This document shows positions 44,514 through 52,706 of a stretch of 64,000 nt of DNA, piece by piece. The stretch is from Terriglobales bacterium. GTDB taxonomy: Bacteria > Acidobacteriota > Terriglobia > Terriglobales > Acidobacteriaceae. The position numbers and the translations under genes were made by a program. The stretch lies in the NCBI GenBank assembly GCA_025462725.1, contig JAOAPE010000002.1:124001-188000 (forward strand), read 5' to 3'. The notes below the pieces were generated by a model. The model was not told the DNA's origin and searched no databases. It worked only from the letters and a program-made list of their open reading frames with translations. How positions within the stretch are numbered: position 1 is the stretch's first letter; each line of letters opens with the position of its first letter.

Positions 44514-45983
44514 CTACTGCTTCTGCCACGATTTGCCTGCGTCTGACGTGGTCCAGCGATCTTGTGCGGAGGTTCGTAATTCGCCGTGTTGGGGATCGCG
44601 GAAGGCGAGATAGGTGATGTCGCTTTCGGTAGACCATCCGCCAACGACGGTGAGCCAAGTCTTGCCGGAGTCGGGTGAGTGATAGAGGACGCCCTTGGCG
44701 CCGCCCACCCAGATGTCTGAGGGTTGTACAGACAATGCGATGAGGCGTGGATTACCGGGAAGTTTGATCCGCTTCCACCGGCTGCTGCCGTCAGAGTTGG
44801 AAAACAACTTTCCACCACTGACGTTCCAGCCAGTCTTGGCAGTGACTGCGCTGAGTTCTATCACTGGCGCTGCCGAACTCACTTCAACAGTCTGGCTGTA
44901 AGAGCGGGCGGTGAGATTTTCGTCCTTTGCCTTGGCGGCTAAATTTGCATCGTTGCTCGCTACGACCTCAGTCGTATTGTTATTCGTCGCGGGCCCAACT
45001 GATCTCTTTCGCGCTATATCGTTTGCGGAGACCTGTGCGGACGGAGGAGGAGGAGCGGGTGCAGGAGCTGATTTTTCGGTGTCGGTCTTCTTCGCAGGGG
45101 TGGCAGATGAAGAAGTGGTAGCAGCACCGGAGATTCCTCCACTTGCGCCCCGAGCCTCTCCGTAAGAGATTGCCGGGCGAGGTGCGCTGGCGGCGTCGGA
45201 AGGTGCTTGCGGAGCCACTCTCTTTGAATCTATCGCTGCGGAGTCGGAGTTGGCGTGTTGCACAGACCTGTCAGCATCAGCGAATGCGTTTGGCGAAGAC
45301 TTACGATTCGAGCTTTCGGGGGAGACTGCTGATGGTGGTGGGGGAAAGACGTTTCGGCTTTGCAACGGAGCGTTCTGGATGACGCCCCCCAATACACCAC
45401 CGGCGGATTGTCCGTTGTAGCTGTTGACGTTCGGGGCGGTAACCTCACGCGAAGGATTTTTCGCTGCCAAGGCTTTGGATCTGGCGGCGGAATCGTTACG
45501 AGGATTTTCGGTGGGGCTGTTCGCGGCGTCGATTCCTTGCTTCGCAGCTTGAGTGGCCGGAGGTGGTGGAGGAGAAATGAAGGTCGAGGGTTTGGATTCG
45601 GTGGCACGTTCGTAGTTGTCGGTTGAGATGACTAATTTGCTAGATTGCTGCGGATTCATCAGCATCACCGCTGCACCGACGATAATGATTCCAGCTGCGA
45701 CGGCTGTCCAGCGCATCATGCCAAGATTCGTGAGCCACGAGGTCGCGGGGGCGGCGTCGGACTTTTGGACAAAAGCGGCATCGAATTCGGGCAGGCTAAG
45801 AGCGACTACTTCCCTGCAATCGGCGCAATCGGAAAGGTGCGCGAGCAGATCGGTGCGCTCGGAGCTGGCCAGCGAGCCTTCGACAAAAGCCGAGAGCAGG
45901 TTGGCATCGGGATGGATGCCACCCTTGGCGGACGCTTGCTGCGAGCGTAATCTGGCTTGCGCGATTTTTGGCAGGTCGGACAT
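44514..45983 (-). CDS. Anti-sigma factor-like membrane protein with C-terminal BNR/YCF48-like domain
   Basis: A 489-aa protein. The N-terminus has a zinc-finger-type anti-sigma pattern (LLSAFVEGSLASSERTDLLAHLSDCADCREVVALSLPE, lacking the first His). A membrane helix follows near residue 95 (WTAVAAGIIIVGAAVMLM), then a roughly 250-residue Pro/Ser/Ala-rich linker and a C-terminal domain with BNR/YCF48-like motifs (SPDSGKTWLTV, TTSDAGKSWQK). Its ATG directly follows the sigma factor stop (TAGATG), so the two are a coupled pair. Probably senses an envelope signal and holds the sigma factor. Confidence 0.85.
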   Translation of the reverse strand: MSDLPKIAQARLRSQQASAKGGIHPDANLLSAFVEGSLASSERTDLLAHLSDCADCREVVALSLPEFDAAFVQKSDAAPATSWLTNLGMMRWTAVAAGIIIVGAAVMLMNPQQSSKLVISTDNYERATESKPSTFISPPPPPATQAAKQGIDAANSPTENPRNDSAARSKALAAKNPSREVTAPNVNSYNGQSAGGVLGGVIQNAPLQSRNVFPPPPSAVSPESSNRKSSPNAFADADRSVQHANSDSAAIDSKRVAPQAPSDAASAPRPAISYGEARGASGGISGAATTSSSATPAKKTDTEKSAPAPAPPPPSAQVSANDIARKRSVGPATNNNTTEVVASNDANLAAKAKDENLTARSYSQTVEVSSAAPVIELSAVTAKTGWNVSGGKLFSNSDGSSRWKRIKLPGNPRLIALSVQPSDIWVGGAKGVLYHSPDSGKTWLTVVGGWSTESDITYLAFRDPQHGELRTSAQDRWTTSDAGKSWQKQ

Positions 45984-46952
45984 CTAGATTCTTTTACTTT
46001 CCTTTTTTTCCTCTACTACTGGGAACGTCTCTTTCAATGATTCTTGCGCAAGCCCGAGGGATATATTCGGGCCGGGCAGGGCTTGGTCAGGCGCCTCTCG
46101 CGATAGTTGCGCACGCAAATCCGCGGGCCAGTCACGAACGTCGAAATCCAGCGCTTCTTCGGCCTGGCGTTTGCTCATGCCGGATTTAATAAGACGATCG
46201 ACGATGTTCTTTCGAACGACGTTTGCGAGCTTTTCGACTTTGCGGCTGATAGTGGACTCGTGGACTCGTAGAGTTCGGGCGATGTCGGCGAGGGTACGCT
46301 TGTCGAGATAATAGGAACTGAGAATGTAGCGGTCTTCGGGGGCGAGGCCGGAGAGAGCGGCATCCGTGGCGGCGACTACGGGTTGGTCGATCGCGGCTAT
46401 CTCGACTGGCTGCGGCGCAACCAATTGCGCTCCTTCGTCGGATTCCTCTTCGATGCTGACTTCCCTTTTGCGCTTGCGGTATCGGTTCACCCACTCCTGG
46501 GCGAGCACGGTGCGGAGCCATCCTTCAAGGGAGCCGCGTCCGGTGTAGAAGGAGAGCTTGGAGACACGAACGCCGTCGCGAACGGTGGTGCCATAAAGAT
46601 CGGCGTAGAGAGAGTCTGCCAATTCGCGCGCGGAAGAATCCTCGCGGGTGATGTGGCGGGCTGAATCGTAAAGCTTCTCCCTGAATCTAATGAGGAAGAC
46701 TTCCCAAGCTGAGTCGTGTCCGGCGGCGCATCCGCGCGCCAAGGCAAGTTCCTCAAGACGCAGGCTGCGGTAGAAATCCACCGCCGTGGTTTTATTGGTA
46801 CCTGTGGAAACAGGTGGATCAATGCGGGCGAGGACTTCCTCGAATTCAGTCTCACTTACGCCAAAAGCTTTCGCGTTACTCAGTGAATAGAGTTCATTGA
46901 GCAGTCCTTTTTCAAAAGGCTGCGCGGTGCGCGAATTGGCGCTGGTGGGCAT
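45984..46952 (-). CDS. ECF-type RNA polymerase sigma factor
   Basis: A sigma-70-family factor of about 322 aa. Region 2 is seen as FLIRFREKLYDSARHITRED...GSLEGWLRTVLAQEWVNRYRKRKRE, and region 4 as LSGLAPEDRYILSSYYLDKRTLADIARTLRVHESTISRKVEKL. The C-terminal extension of about 90 residues is unusual for an ECF factor and may carry regulatory contacts. The start at 46952 is uncertain; a TTG at 47003 would add 17 residues. Co-encoded with an anti-sigma-like protein. Confidence 0.88.
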   Translation of the reverse strand: MPTSANSRTAQPFEKGLLNELYSLSNAKAFGVSETEFEEVLARIDPPVSTGTNKTTAVDFYRSLRLEELALARGCAAGHDSAWEVFLIRFREKLYDSARHITREDSSARELADSLYADLYGTTVRDGVRVSKLSFYTGRGSLEGWLRTVLAQEWVNRYRKRKREVSIEEESDEGAQLVAPQPVEIAAIDQPVVAATDAALSGLAPEDRYILSSYYLDKRTLADIARTLRVHESTISRKVEKLANVVRKNIVDRLIKSGMSKRQAEEALDFDVRDWPADLRAQLSREAPDQALPGPNISLGLAQESLKETFPVVEEKKESKRI

Positions 46953-47295
46953 GGAAACTAAACGTGAAACGCTGGGTTGGATACTATCAACTTTCCCGTG
47001 CAAGAACAGGCAAAAGCCACGTTCTACCTGTTAGACGCTCATGAAGGTGGACCGGGCAACAGGAGATTTCGTAACTCCGGCAGCGGAGAAAAGTTGCACG
47101 AAATATTTTGGAATTGTACGTAGCTTCCGAAGAGGCTTGTACATCTGATAGGTAAGTTGGTTACCAAGGTGACTTGGGTGTTACTGAAGTCAGTGGCGGA
47201 GCAAAGAAAATCGAAACAAACTATGTGCTGCTTACGTCTAATGATTTAGCAGCAAAAACGGGCCGAACCAATAACCCGGGTCGGAGGTGACCCAG
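46953..47295. other. Intergenic region between sigma factor and small gene
   Basis: No gene seen. It holds divergent promoters by position. An imperfect hairpin near 47229-47256 has TGCTGC/GCAGCA ends. No other structure stood out. Confidence 0.35.
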
Positions 47296-47538
47296 ATGAA
47301 AATGACGACGATGGTAGAGAAATTCTCAGCAACCGAATTAGCGGTTTTGCGCAGTGAGTTGTTGCAGGGCGCTTTGGATTCCTGGCAGGCAGCCGAGCTG
47401 TTCCAGATATTCCTGGCTGGACGCGGCTATGGGGTTTCGCCGAATGAGGCATTCGACGCAGCCGGACGCATTGAAGGCTCCGGATGCTCGATCGAGGTCA
47501 TGCAGAAGGAGCTTGAACAGCTCGCGTTGGTAATGTAA
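47296..47538 (+). CDS. Small hypothetical protein
   Basis: An 80-aa protein that is fully helical by eye (FSATELAVLRSELLQGALDSWQAAELFQIFLAGRGYGVS, then EAFDAAGRIEGSGCSIEVMQKELEQLALVM). The start at 47296 has GGAGG nine bases upstream; a GTG three codons earlier is the alternative. No family recognised. Stands alone between divergent genes. Confidence 0.65.
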   Translation: MKMTTMVEKFSATELAVLRSELLQGALDSWQAAELFQIFLAGRGYGVSPNEAFDAAGRIEGSGCSIEVMQKELEQLALVM

Positions 47539-47691
47539 TGAATCTCTACCGAACAGGATCGATGTTAATAGCGTCCCGCGGGAACGGTGATGTTCCTACG
47601 CTGCGCGAGCACCACGGTGACGGTAGCTCTGCGTAAAACGGGCGCTTACTGATCAACGCCGGCCAACCATTCGGGGTTTGATCTAGAACGA

Positions 47692-47717
47692 AAAGCCGGG
47701 CAAAACTGCCCGGCTTT
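47692..47717 (-). terminator. Terminator after the ABC permease (bidirectional stem)
   Basis: An 11-bp stem, AAAGCCGGGCA/TGCCCGGCTTT, with a four-base loop. On the minus strand it is followed by TCGTTC after TTTT. It may also serve the small gene on the other side. Confidence 0.8.
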
Positions 47718-47738
47718 CGTGCGTTTGGAGCAAATACT

Positions 47739-49001
47739 TTATTCGTAGTGGAGCGAAGTAACAGGATCCATCTCCGCGGCGCGCGCAGCGGGAACCGTGC
47801 CGAAGATTATCCCGACGAGCGAAGCGACGAGAATCGCGATGATCGCCGAAAGGCCGGAGATAGGGATGCGGTAGTCGGTGAGAAAACGGACGGAGAATGG
47901 GATTGCTAGTCCGATCAGTGTCCCGACCAAGCCTCCGCTTAGTGAAATGAAAACAGCTTCGGTCAGGAACTGCAGGCGGATCTCGCGGTTGGTAGCGCCA
48001 ACAGCTTTGCGGATCCCAATCTCACGGATACGCGAACGAACATTCGCAAGCATTATGTTCATGATGCCAACACCGCTGACGATCAGCGTGACCAGCGAAA
48101 TCAGGAATAACACAACGGTGAGCGCATTGGCGGTCTTGCCTGCGACTTGGATCAGTTGCGTGAGGTTTTCGACTTTGTATCCGGATTCGGGACGGTGGCG
48201 CGATTGCAATACGCGTCGGACCTCTTCGGTGGCCTCGGGAACATTGCCAGCGTCTGCAACAGAGAAGAACAATTGCGTGACCGCGTCAGTGGAAGTGAAG
48301 TATCGGCCAACACTGTAGGGGATGAGGATGGTGTCTTCCGCGATCTCAGACTGGCCGAAGGTTTCCACGCGCTCTTTGAACGTGCCCACAACGATGAAAG
48401 AAAGTCCGCTGACCTTGACGGTCTGTCCTACCGCGTTTTGTGAACTGCCGAATGCCTTCTTTGCAAACGAAGGCGTTACAAGAGCAACCTTGTTGCGGGC
48501 TTGGGAGTCCTGCTGATCGAAAAAGCGTCCGTTGACAATGAGAAGATTGCGCACGATTTTGTACTCGGGATCGACGCCTAGGACGAGGATGTCGCGCTCT
48601 TTGCCCCCACCGATGGAGATGCGGTCATGGAGTTCCAACATGGGCGAGGCCGCCTGAATACCCGCGACCTGCTGGCGCACGGCACGCATGTCATCCATGG
48701 TGAGTAGATCTTGCTGCACGGTGCTGACTGCTGCGTTTCCGCCACCTTCGTAGTAGGCGTAGATCATGTTGGCCCCGATGGCCTGGATCTGGTTCATGAT
48801 GTACTGCTTGCCCGTCATGCCGATGGTGACTACTAAAATCAGAGAAGCTGTGCCGATGACCATCCCCAAAGCCGTGAGCATGAACCGCACCTTGGCGCTC
48901 CGGAAGGAGTCGATGGCCAAGGCGGCGATCTCGGCGAACGGCATCGTGTTCATGGGGTAGGTTCTTACCTCATGGACAGGGGTGGCTGAAGTAGCATTCA
49001 T
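47739..49001 (-). CDS. MacB-type ABC transporter permease
   Basis: About 420 aa. Four membrane helices are seen: one after a short cytoplasmic N-terminus (MLTALGMVIGTASLILVVTIG) and three in the C-terminal FtsX domain (VVLFLISLVTLIVSGVGI, SLSGGLVGTLIGLAIPF, AIIAILVASLVGIIFGTVPAARAA). The large periplasmic domain between them is the MacB core. GIRKAVGATNREI is the cytoplasmic coupling region. Family members export macrolides, peptides or signals, or drive periplasmic mechanotransmission. No ATPase gene is adjacent. The start is uncertain (TTG 49040 or ATG 49001). Confidence 0.85.
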   Translation of the reverse strand: MNATSATPVHEVRTYPMNTMPFAEIAALAIDSFRSAKVRFMLTALGMVIGTASLILVVTIGMTGKQYIMNQIQAIGANMIYAYYEGGGNAAVSTVQQDLLTMDDMRAVRQQVAGIQAASPMLELHDRISIGGGKERDILVLGVDPEYKIVRNLLIVNGRFFDQQDSQARNKVALVTPSFAKKAFGSSQNAVGQTVKVSGLSFIVVGTFKERVETFGQSEIAEDTILIPYSVGRYFTSTDAVTQLFFSVADAGNVPEATEEVRRVLQSRHRPESGYKVENLTQLIQVAGKTANALTVVLFLISLVTLIVSGVGIMNIMLANVRSRIREIGIRKAVGATNREIRLQFLTEAVFISLSGGLVGTLIGLAIPFSVRFLTDYRIPISGLSAIIAILVASLVGIIFGTVPAARAAEMDPVTSLHYE

Positions 49002-49161
49002 CGTTGTCTGAAGGTTAAATGCTGTTGGAGATTGCGGCAATTTTATTCCTTTTTGATTGGATACGCCTCCTCAGGCAAAGGGTTCTGGATTGCCGCTGCA
49101 AGTTGACGCATTTGGCAGGAAAGAAATCTGCATCTATTCTGGAATAGTTCAAAGTACACAA

Positions 49162-50664
49162 ATGTTTAAGAGCAAAATCAAGTCAGCGGTGACAGTTTTC
49201 GGGCTTAGCCTGCTGGCGATCATCCCGGTATGGACGGTGGCGCGGCTACCGCTGCTGGACTATCCGAACCATCTAGCGCGGGCATTCGTGCTCGCGCATC
49301 TGCATGATCCGCAATACCAGTTCGCGCATTTCTTTCGCGCGGATTGGGGTCTGTATCCATATATAGGGATGGATGCGATCCTCGTGTGGCTGCAGACATT
49401 TGTGTCCATCGAGACTTCTGGGCGGATTTTTGTCAGCCTGTGCGTAATCGCACTGCCGCTGAGCATCCTGTGGTTCTTGCGAAGGGTGAATCCCGGGCAC
49501 GATTCGCTAGCGCTATTTGCGCTTTTTCTTACCTACGACGTTTTCCTCTTGCAGGGTTTCCTGAACTTCAAGCTGAGCTTGGCGGCGTGTTTCTTTGTGG
49601 CCGGCTTGTGGTTCTGGTATCAAGAGAGGCCATCATGGTGGCGTTGGCTCTTGCTGTTGCTGTGCGTGACCGGAACATATTTCATTCACCTTATCGGATT
49701 CGCACTGACTGGGTTCATCCTGTTTTTTTACATCGTCTTTTCGCGCAGTAACTGGAAACCGTACGCACAGATGTTCTTGCTATTCCTGCCGGGCGCGGCG
49801 CTGTTCTTAATCTCGAGACCAGGATTGGGCGCGCGACACGAGATGGAGTTCCGGACAATCTCTGACAAAGTGCTGTCCGCCCTGGTGGTGCCGATACATG
49901 GATTCTCGGCGGGGTTCGACAATCTATTTGTTGTTCTGATCATTGGCTGCTTTTTATTGGCACGATGGAAGAATCCGGAATTTAAGTGGAACGGCACATG
50001 GCCTTACGTGGCACCCGCGCTTTTCGTCACCTACTGGTTGCTGCCGCTGAGTTGGGGGCAGACCTTTGATATTGATATCCGGCTGTTGCCGCCGTTGTTG
50101 CTGGTGCTGCTGGCGACGGCAAATGTTGGACAACAGCGACAGCGCGCACTGACGTTGATGGCGCTACTGCTATTTGCGTTGCGGATGGTGAACGTGTCGC
50201 AGACGTTTCATAGCGACCAAAAACTGCTGGCGGGAATGACCAACTCATTTTCGATAATGAAGCCTGACGCGAAGATTCTTCCCATCGTTGAATCAGGGGA
50301 GGACGAAGACCAATTGCTGCGTCCTTATGCGCATTATTGGGCTTACGCAGTCATCCAGCGCGGGGCGTATTCGCCATACTTATTCGACATCCAAGGGCAG
50401 ACGCCGCTGCGCATGACATACGATCCGTACGCTCCGGATGATTTTTGGGATTTGGAATATAAAGACATGCCGGAATGGAACAACATCCGCGAGGATTACG
50501 ACTACGTGTGGGCGTACAACGTCCCTAAGTTTGCGCCGCAGTTGAAGGCGATCGGCGAATTGGTTTATCAGGATGGGCTGCTGCGGGTATATCAGATGAG
50601 GAAATCAGAGCCGTTGCCGCGGGTCAAAAGGCGGCGTGGGGCGCCGAAGCACAGGGCGGTGTAG
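49162..50664 (+). CDS. Polytopic membrane protein, glycosyltransferase-like (GT-C)
   Basis: About 500 aa with roughly ten predicted membrane helices through residue 380, then a C-terminal soluble domain with YSPYLFDIQGQTPLRMTYDPY. The N-terminal loop LLDYPNHLARAFVLAHLHD has the early acidic/aromatic character of GT-C fold glycosyltransferases that use lipid-phosphate sugars. No exact DxD or ExD motif was found, so the assignment is by layout only. The start at 49162 puts the first helix at the N-terminus; an upstream in-frame ATG at 49057 adds 35 soluble residues. Confidence 0.6.
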   Translation: MFKSKIKSAVTVFGLSLLAIIPVWTVARLPLLDYPNHLARAFVLAHLHDPQYQFAHFFRADWGLYPYIGMDAILVWLQTFVSIETSGRIFVSLCVIALPLSILWFLRRVNPGHDSLALFALFLTYDVFLLQGFLNFKLSLAACFFVAGLWFWYQERPSWWRWLLLLLCVTGTYFIHLIGFALTGFILFFYIVFSRSNWKPYAQMFLLFLPGAALFLISRPGLGARHEMEFRTISDKVLSALVVPIHGFSAGFDNLFVVLIIGCFLLARWKNPEFKWNGTWPYVAPALFVTYWLLPLSWGQTFDIDIRLLPPLLLVLLATANVGQQRQRALTLMALLLFALRMVNVSQTFHSDQKLLAGMTNSFSIMKPDAKILPIVESGEDEDQLLRPYAHYWAYAVIQRGAYSPYLFDIQGQTPLRMTYDPYAPDDFWDLEYKDMPEWNNIREDYDYVWAYNVPKFAPQLKAIGELVYQDGLLRVYQMRKSEPLPRVKRRRGAPKHRAV

Positions 50665-50723
50665 TCATTCGCGTCCTGTAGGCTGCGGAAATCTTCGCTT
50701 ATAATGTGACTACCCACCCTCGC

Positions 50724-50813
50724 GGAGAGATGTGTGAGTGGTTGAAACAGGCGGTCTTGAAAACCGCTGTACCTTAACGGGTACCGGGGGTTCGAATCCC
50801 TCTCTCTCCGCCA
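50724..50813 (+). tRNA. tRNA-Ser (anticodon TGA), CCA encoded
   Basis: Acceptor stem GGAGAGA/TCTCTCC with discriminator G and CCA. The anticodon stem is GCGGT/ACCGC with loop CTTGAAA giving TGA. A long variable arm (TACC/GGTA) follows, and the T-arm is GGGGG/CCCTC with TTCGAAT in the loop. The integrase gene starts 70 bp after its 3' end. Confidence 0.96.
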
Positions 50814-50882
50814 TAAACCCTATTTTCAATGACTTACGTATTGGTGATACCATAGGTGATACCTAGTTCCTGAGGTAAGCCT

Positions 50883-52031
50883 ATGAATCGAGAAGTAAAT
50901 CTTACGAAGCGAGTATCCACTTCCAGCGGCCCTCGCTACTGCCGTGTCGTCTTTGCTGCAAACGGACGTGTCAAGCCGAATTACGTCATTTTGGGCGAAA
51001 AAGAAGAGCGGCATCCTGAGGGTGCCTACTACATCGAGTGGCGGAAGGACGGCAGACGGCACAGACTCTCAGTTGGAACAGATGCAGCCGACGCCCTTGC
51101 TCAGCGTGAGCGCAAAGCCGCTGAATTGGATGCCGTCAATAAAGGTGTGCCAATCATCGCGGGTGATCCCAAGACAAAGAAGCGATCCGTGGAGTGGGCG
51201 ATTGCTGACTTTCTCGAAAAGGTGCGCCTCAGCAAGAAGCCAAAGACACTGGCTGCTTACAAGACTGCCCTCGACTACTTTCAGCAGTCATGCTCCAAGC
51301 TCTACTTGGAGGACATAGAGAAGATCGACCTTCTGCGGTTTGCGAAGTTCCTCGACGAAGAAAAGGAGTTGGCCCCGCGCAGTGTGTTCAACAAGTTCGC
51401 CAGCATAGTTACCTTCCTCAAGGAATACAAAATCCGCGAACTGGTCAAGAAGGCGGACTGGCCTCGTTTCGTGGAAGAAGAGCCAGAGGTTTACGAGAAG
51501 GAAGAACTCAAGAAGTTGTTCGCTGTCTGCAATAGCCAGGAACGGCTATGGCTTCAATTCTTTCTGATGACTGGAATGCGTGAGCAAGAGGTTATGTATT
51601 GCTCATGGCCTGACATTAACTTCCGCGAGCGCACTGTCACGGTGCGGTTCAACAAGAAGTTCGGTTTCCAGCCCAAAAACTATAAAGGGCGTGAAATCCC
51701 TATTCCGGCAAAGCTCTCGAAGGATTTGAAGATTGCAAAGGGCAAGGCTGACGCCGAGCACGGACTGGTGTTCCCAACTGGAGGGGACAAGCCGAAGTTC
51801 GACTTCCTGGACAACCTGAAAGCCATCGCCAGACGCGCAAAGCTCGATCCAGATCAGTTCTGGTTACACAAGTTCAGAGCGACGTTCGCAACGTGGAGCC
51901 TTTGGGCGGGAATCGATTTGAGGAGTGTTCAGGAATGGTTGGGGCATACGGACATGGAGAGCACGATGCGGTATCTCAAACCCGCTCGGAACCAGGCGGT
52001 GAGGGACAAGGTAAACGAGATTTTTGCGTGA
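50883..52031 (+). CDS. Tyrosine-type site-specific integrase
   Basis: A 382-aa phage-type integrase. There is an N-terminal arm-binding-like region (VILGEKEERHPEGAYYIEW) and a core-binding SAM-like domain (WAIADFLEKVRLSKKPKTLAAYKTALDYF). The catalytic domain has Arg in TGMREQEV, Lys in NYKGREIPI, H-x2-R in LHKFRATFAT, His in LGHTDMESTMRYL and the nucleophile Tyr in the same segment (MRYL). Immediately downstream of tRNA-Ser and transcribed away from it, the standard position for an island integrase using the tRNA 3' end as attB. Confidence 0.93.
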   Translation: MNREVNLTKRVSTSSGPRYCRVVFAANGRVKPNYVILGEKEERHPEGAYYIEWRKDGRRHRLSVGTDAADALAQRERKAAELDAVNKGVPIIAGDPKTKKRSVEWAIADFLEKVRLSKKPKTLAAYKTALDYFQQSCSKLYLEDIEKIDLLRFAKFLDEEKELAPRSVFNKFASIVTFLKEYKIRELVKKADWPRFVEEEPEVYEKEELKKLFAVCNSQERLWLQFFLMTGMREQEVMYCSWPDINFRERTVTVRFNKKFGFQPKNYKGREIPIPAKLSKDLKIAKGKADAEHGLVFPTGGDKPKFDFLDNLKAIARRAKLDPDQFWLHKFRATFATWSLWAGIDLRSVQEWLGHTDMESTMRYLKPARNQAVRDKVNEIFA

Positions 52032-52223
52032 TAATTCCTGACCTCTGCGGTTTATGCGTTTAGGGTTGATTTCTATAGGCTATCTGTCAATATTGTTTAT
52101 GCTGTCGGGAGATGGTTGAAAGCTTGCGGCTCGGTTGACTTCTTCTGAGCCGCGAGACAGCAGCGGGGTTTCCCAGACCCCTATAAGCGAGCGGGGTGCG
52201 CTCCCGCAATCAGTGAGAATAAA
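52032..52223. other. Intergenic stretch between integrase and excisionase-like gene
   Basis: No gene. It holds a stable hairpin with a GCGGCTC stem pairing GAGCCGC (about 52127-52155). The T-run after it is weak, so termination of the integrase transcript is possible but not certain. Confidence 0.4.
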
Positions 52224-52451
52224 TTGGCTTCCCAAGCTTTGGTATCACATCACCCTGAAATCTTATCCATCATCGAAAGAATCGAACGTACGCCCCACGC
52301 TCTAACCGCACCTCAGTTGGCGGAGTTCCTCAGCGTGTCGGCAATCACTGTGTTCAAGAGAGCTAAGGCGGGACGCATCCCATCATTCCGCATTGGGACG
52401 TGTGTCCGCTTCGACCCAAAGAGCGTTGGCCAGTGGTTGCGAACGCAGTAG
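52224..52451 (+). CDS. Excisionase-like MerR-type DNA-binding protein
   Basis: A 75-aa protein with the winged-helix excisionase pattern: ALTAPQLAEFLSVSAITVFKRAKAGRIPSFRIGTCVRFDPKSVGQWL. This family (AlpA/Xis) controls directionality of tyrosine integrases or regulates element genes. It begins with TTG and has no other start. It is located between the integrase and the primase-like gene, as expected of an integrative element. Confidence 0.85.
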   Translation: MASQALVSHHPEILSIIERIERTPHALTAPQLAEFLSVSAITVFKRAKAGRIPSFRIGTCVRFDPKSVGQWLRTQ

Positions 52452-52691
52452 AGGAGCGCGACAACGCACAAAACATTTAACAGTAGTGCTCTTCGATGAA
52501 TCGCCTTTCAAGGAGATTCCGAGCAAATCAGAAAATGCAGGGCAGATGCTGTGGTTAGCGGTTTCCTTGCTCTGCATTTGCTGACCACTGTTTGTTCAAT
52601 AAACGCAGGGCAGATGCTGAGTTTAGGAGCGTTTAAGCACCTCTCCTAGTATAGAGGGGGAATATCAACGCTCTTAGGCGGATAACAATGA
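52452..52691. repeat. Direct repeats upstream of the primase-like gene
   Basis: GCAGGGCAGATGCTG occurs exactly twice (52537-52551 and 52605-52619), 68 bp apart, in an AT-richer stretch ahead of the primase-like gene. Inverted fragments (ctctgcatttgctg near 52570) lie between them. The arrangement resembles iterons of a small replication origin or protein-binding sites of an integrative element. No gene seen. Confidence 0.5.
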
Positions 52692-52706
52692 GTGATCGGA
52701 GGAAAG

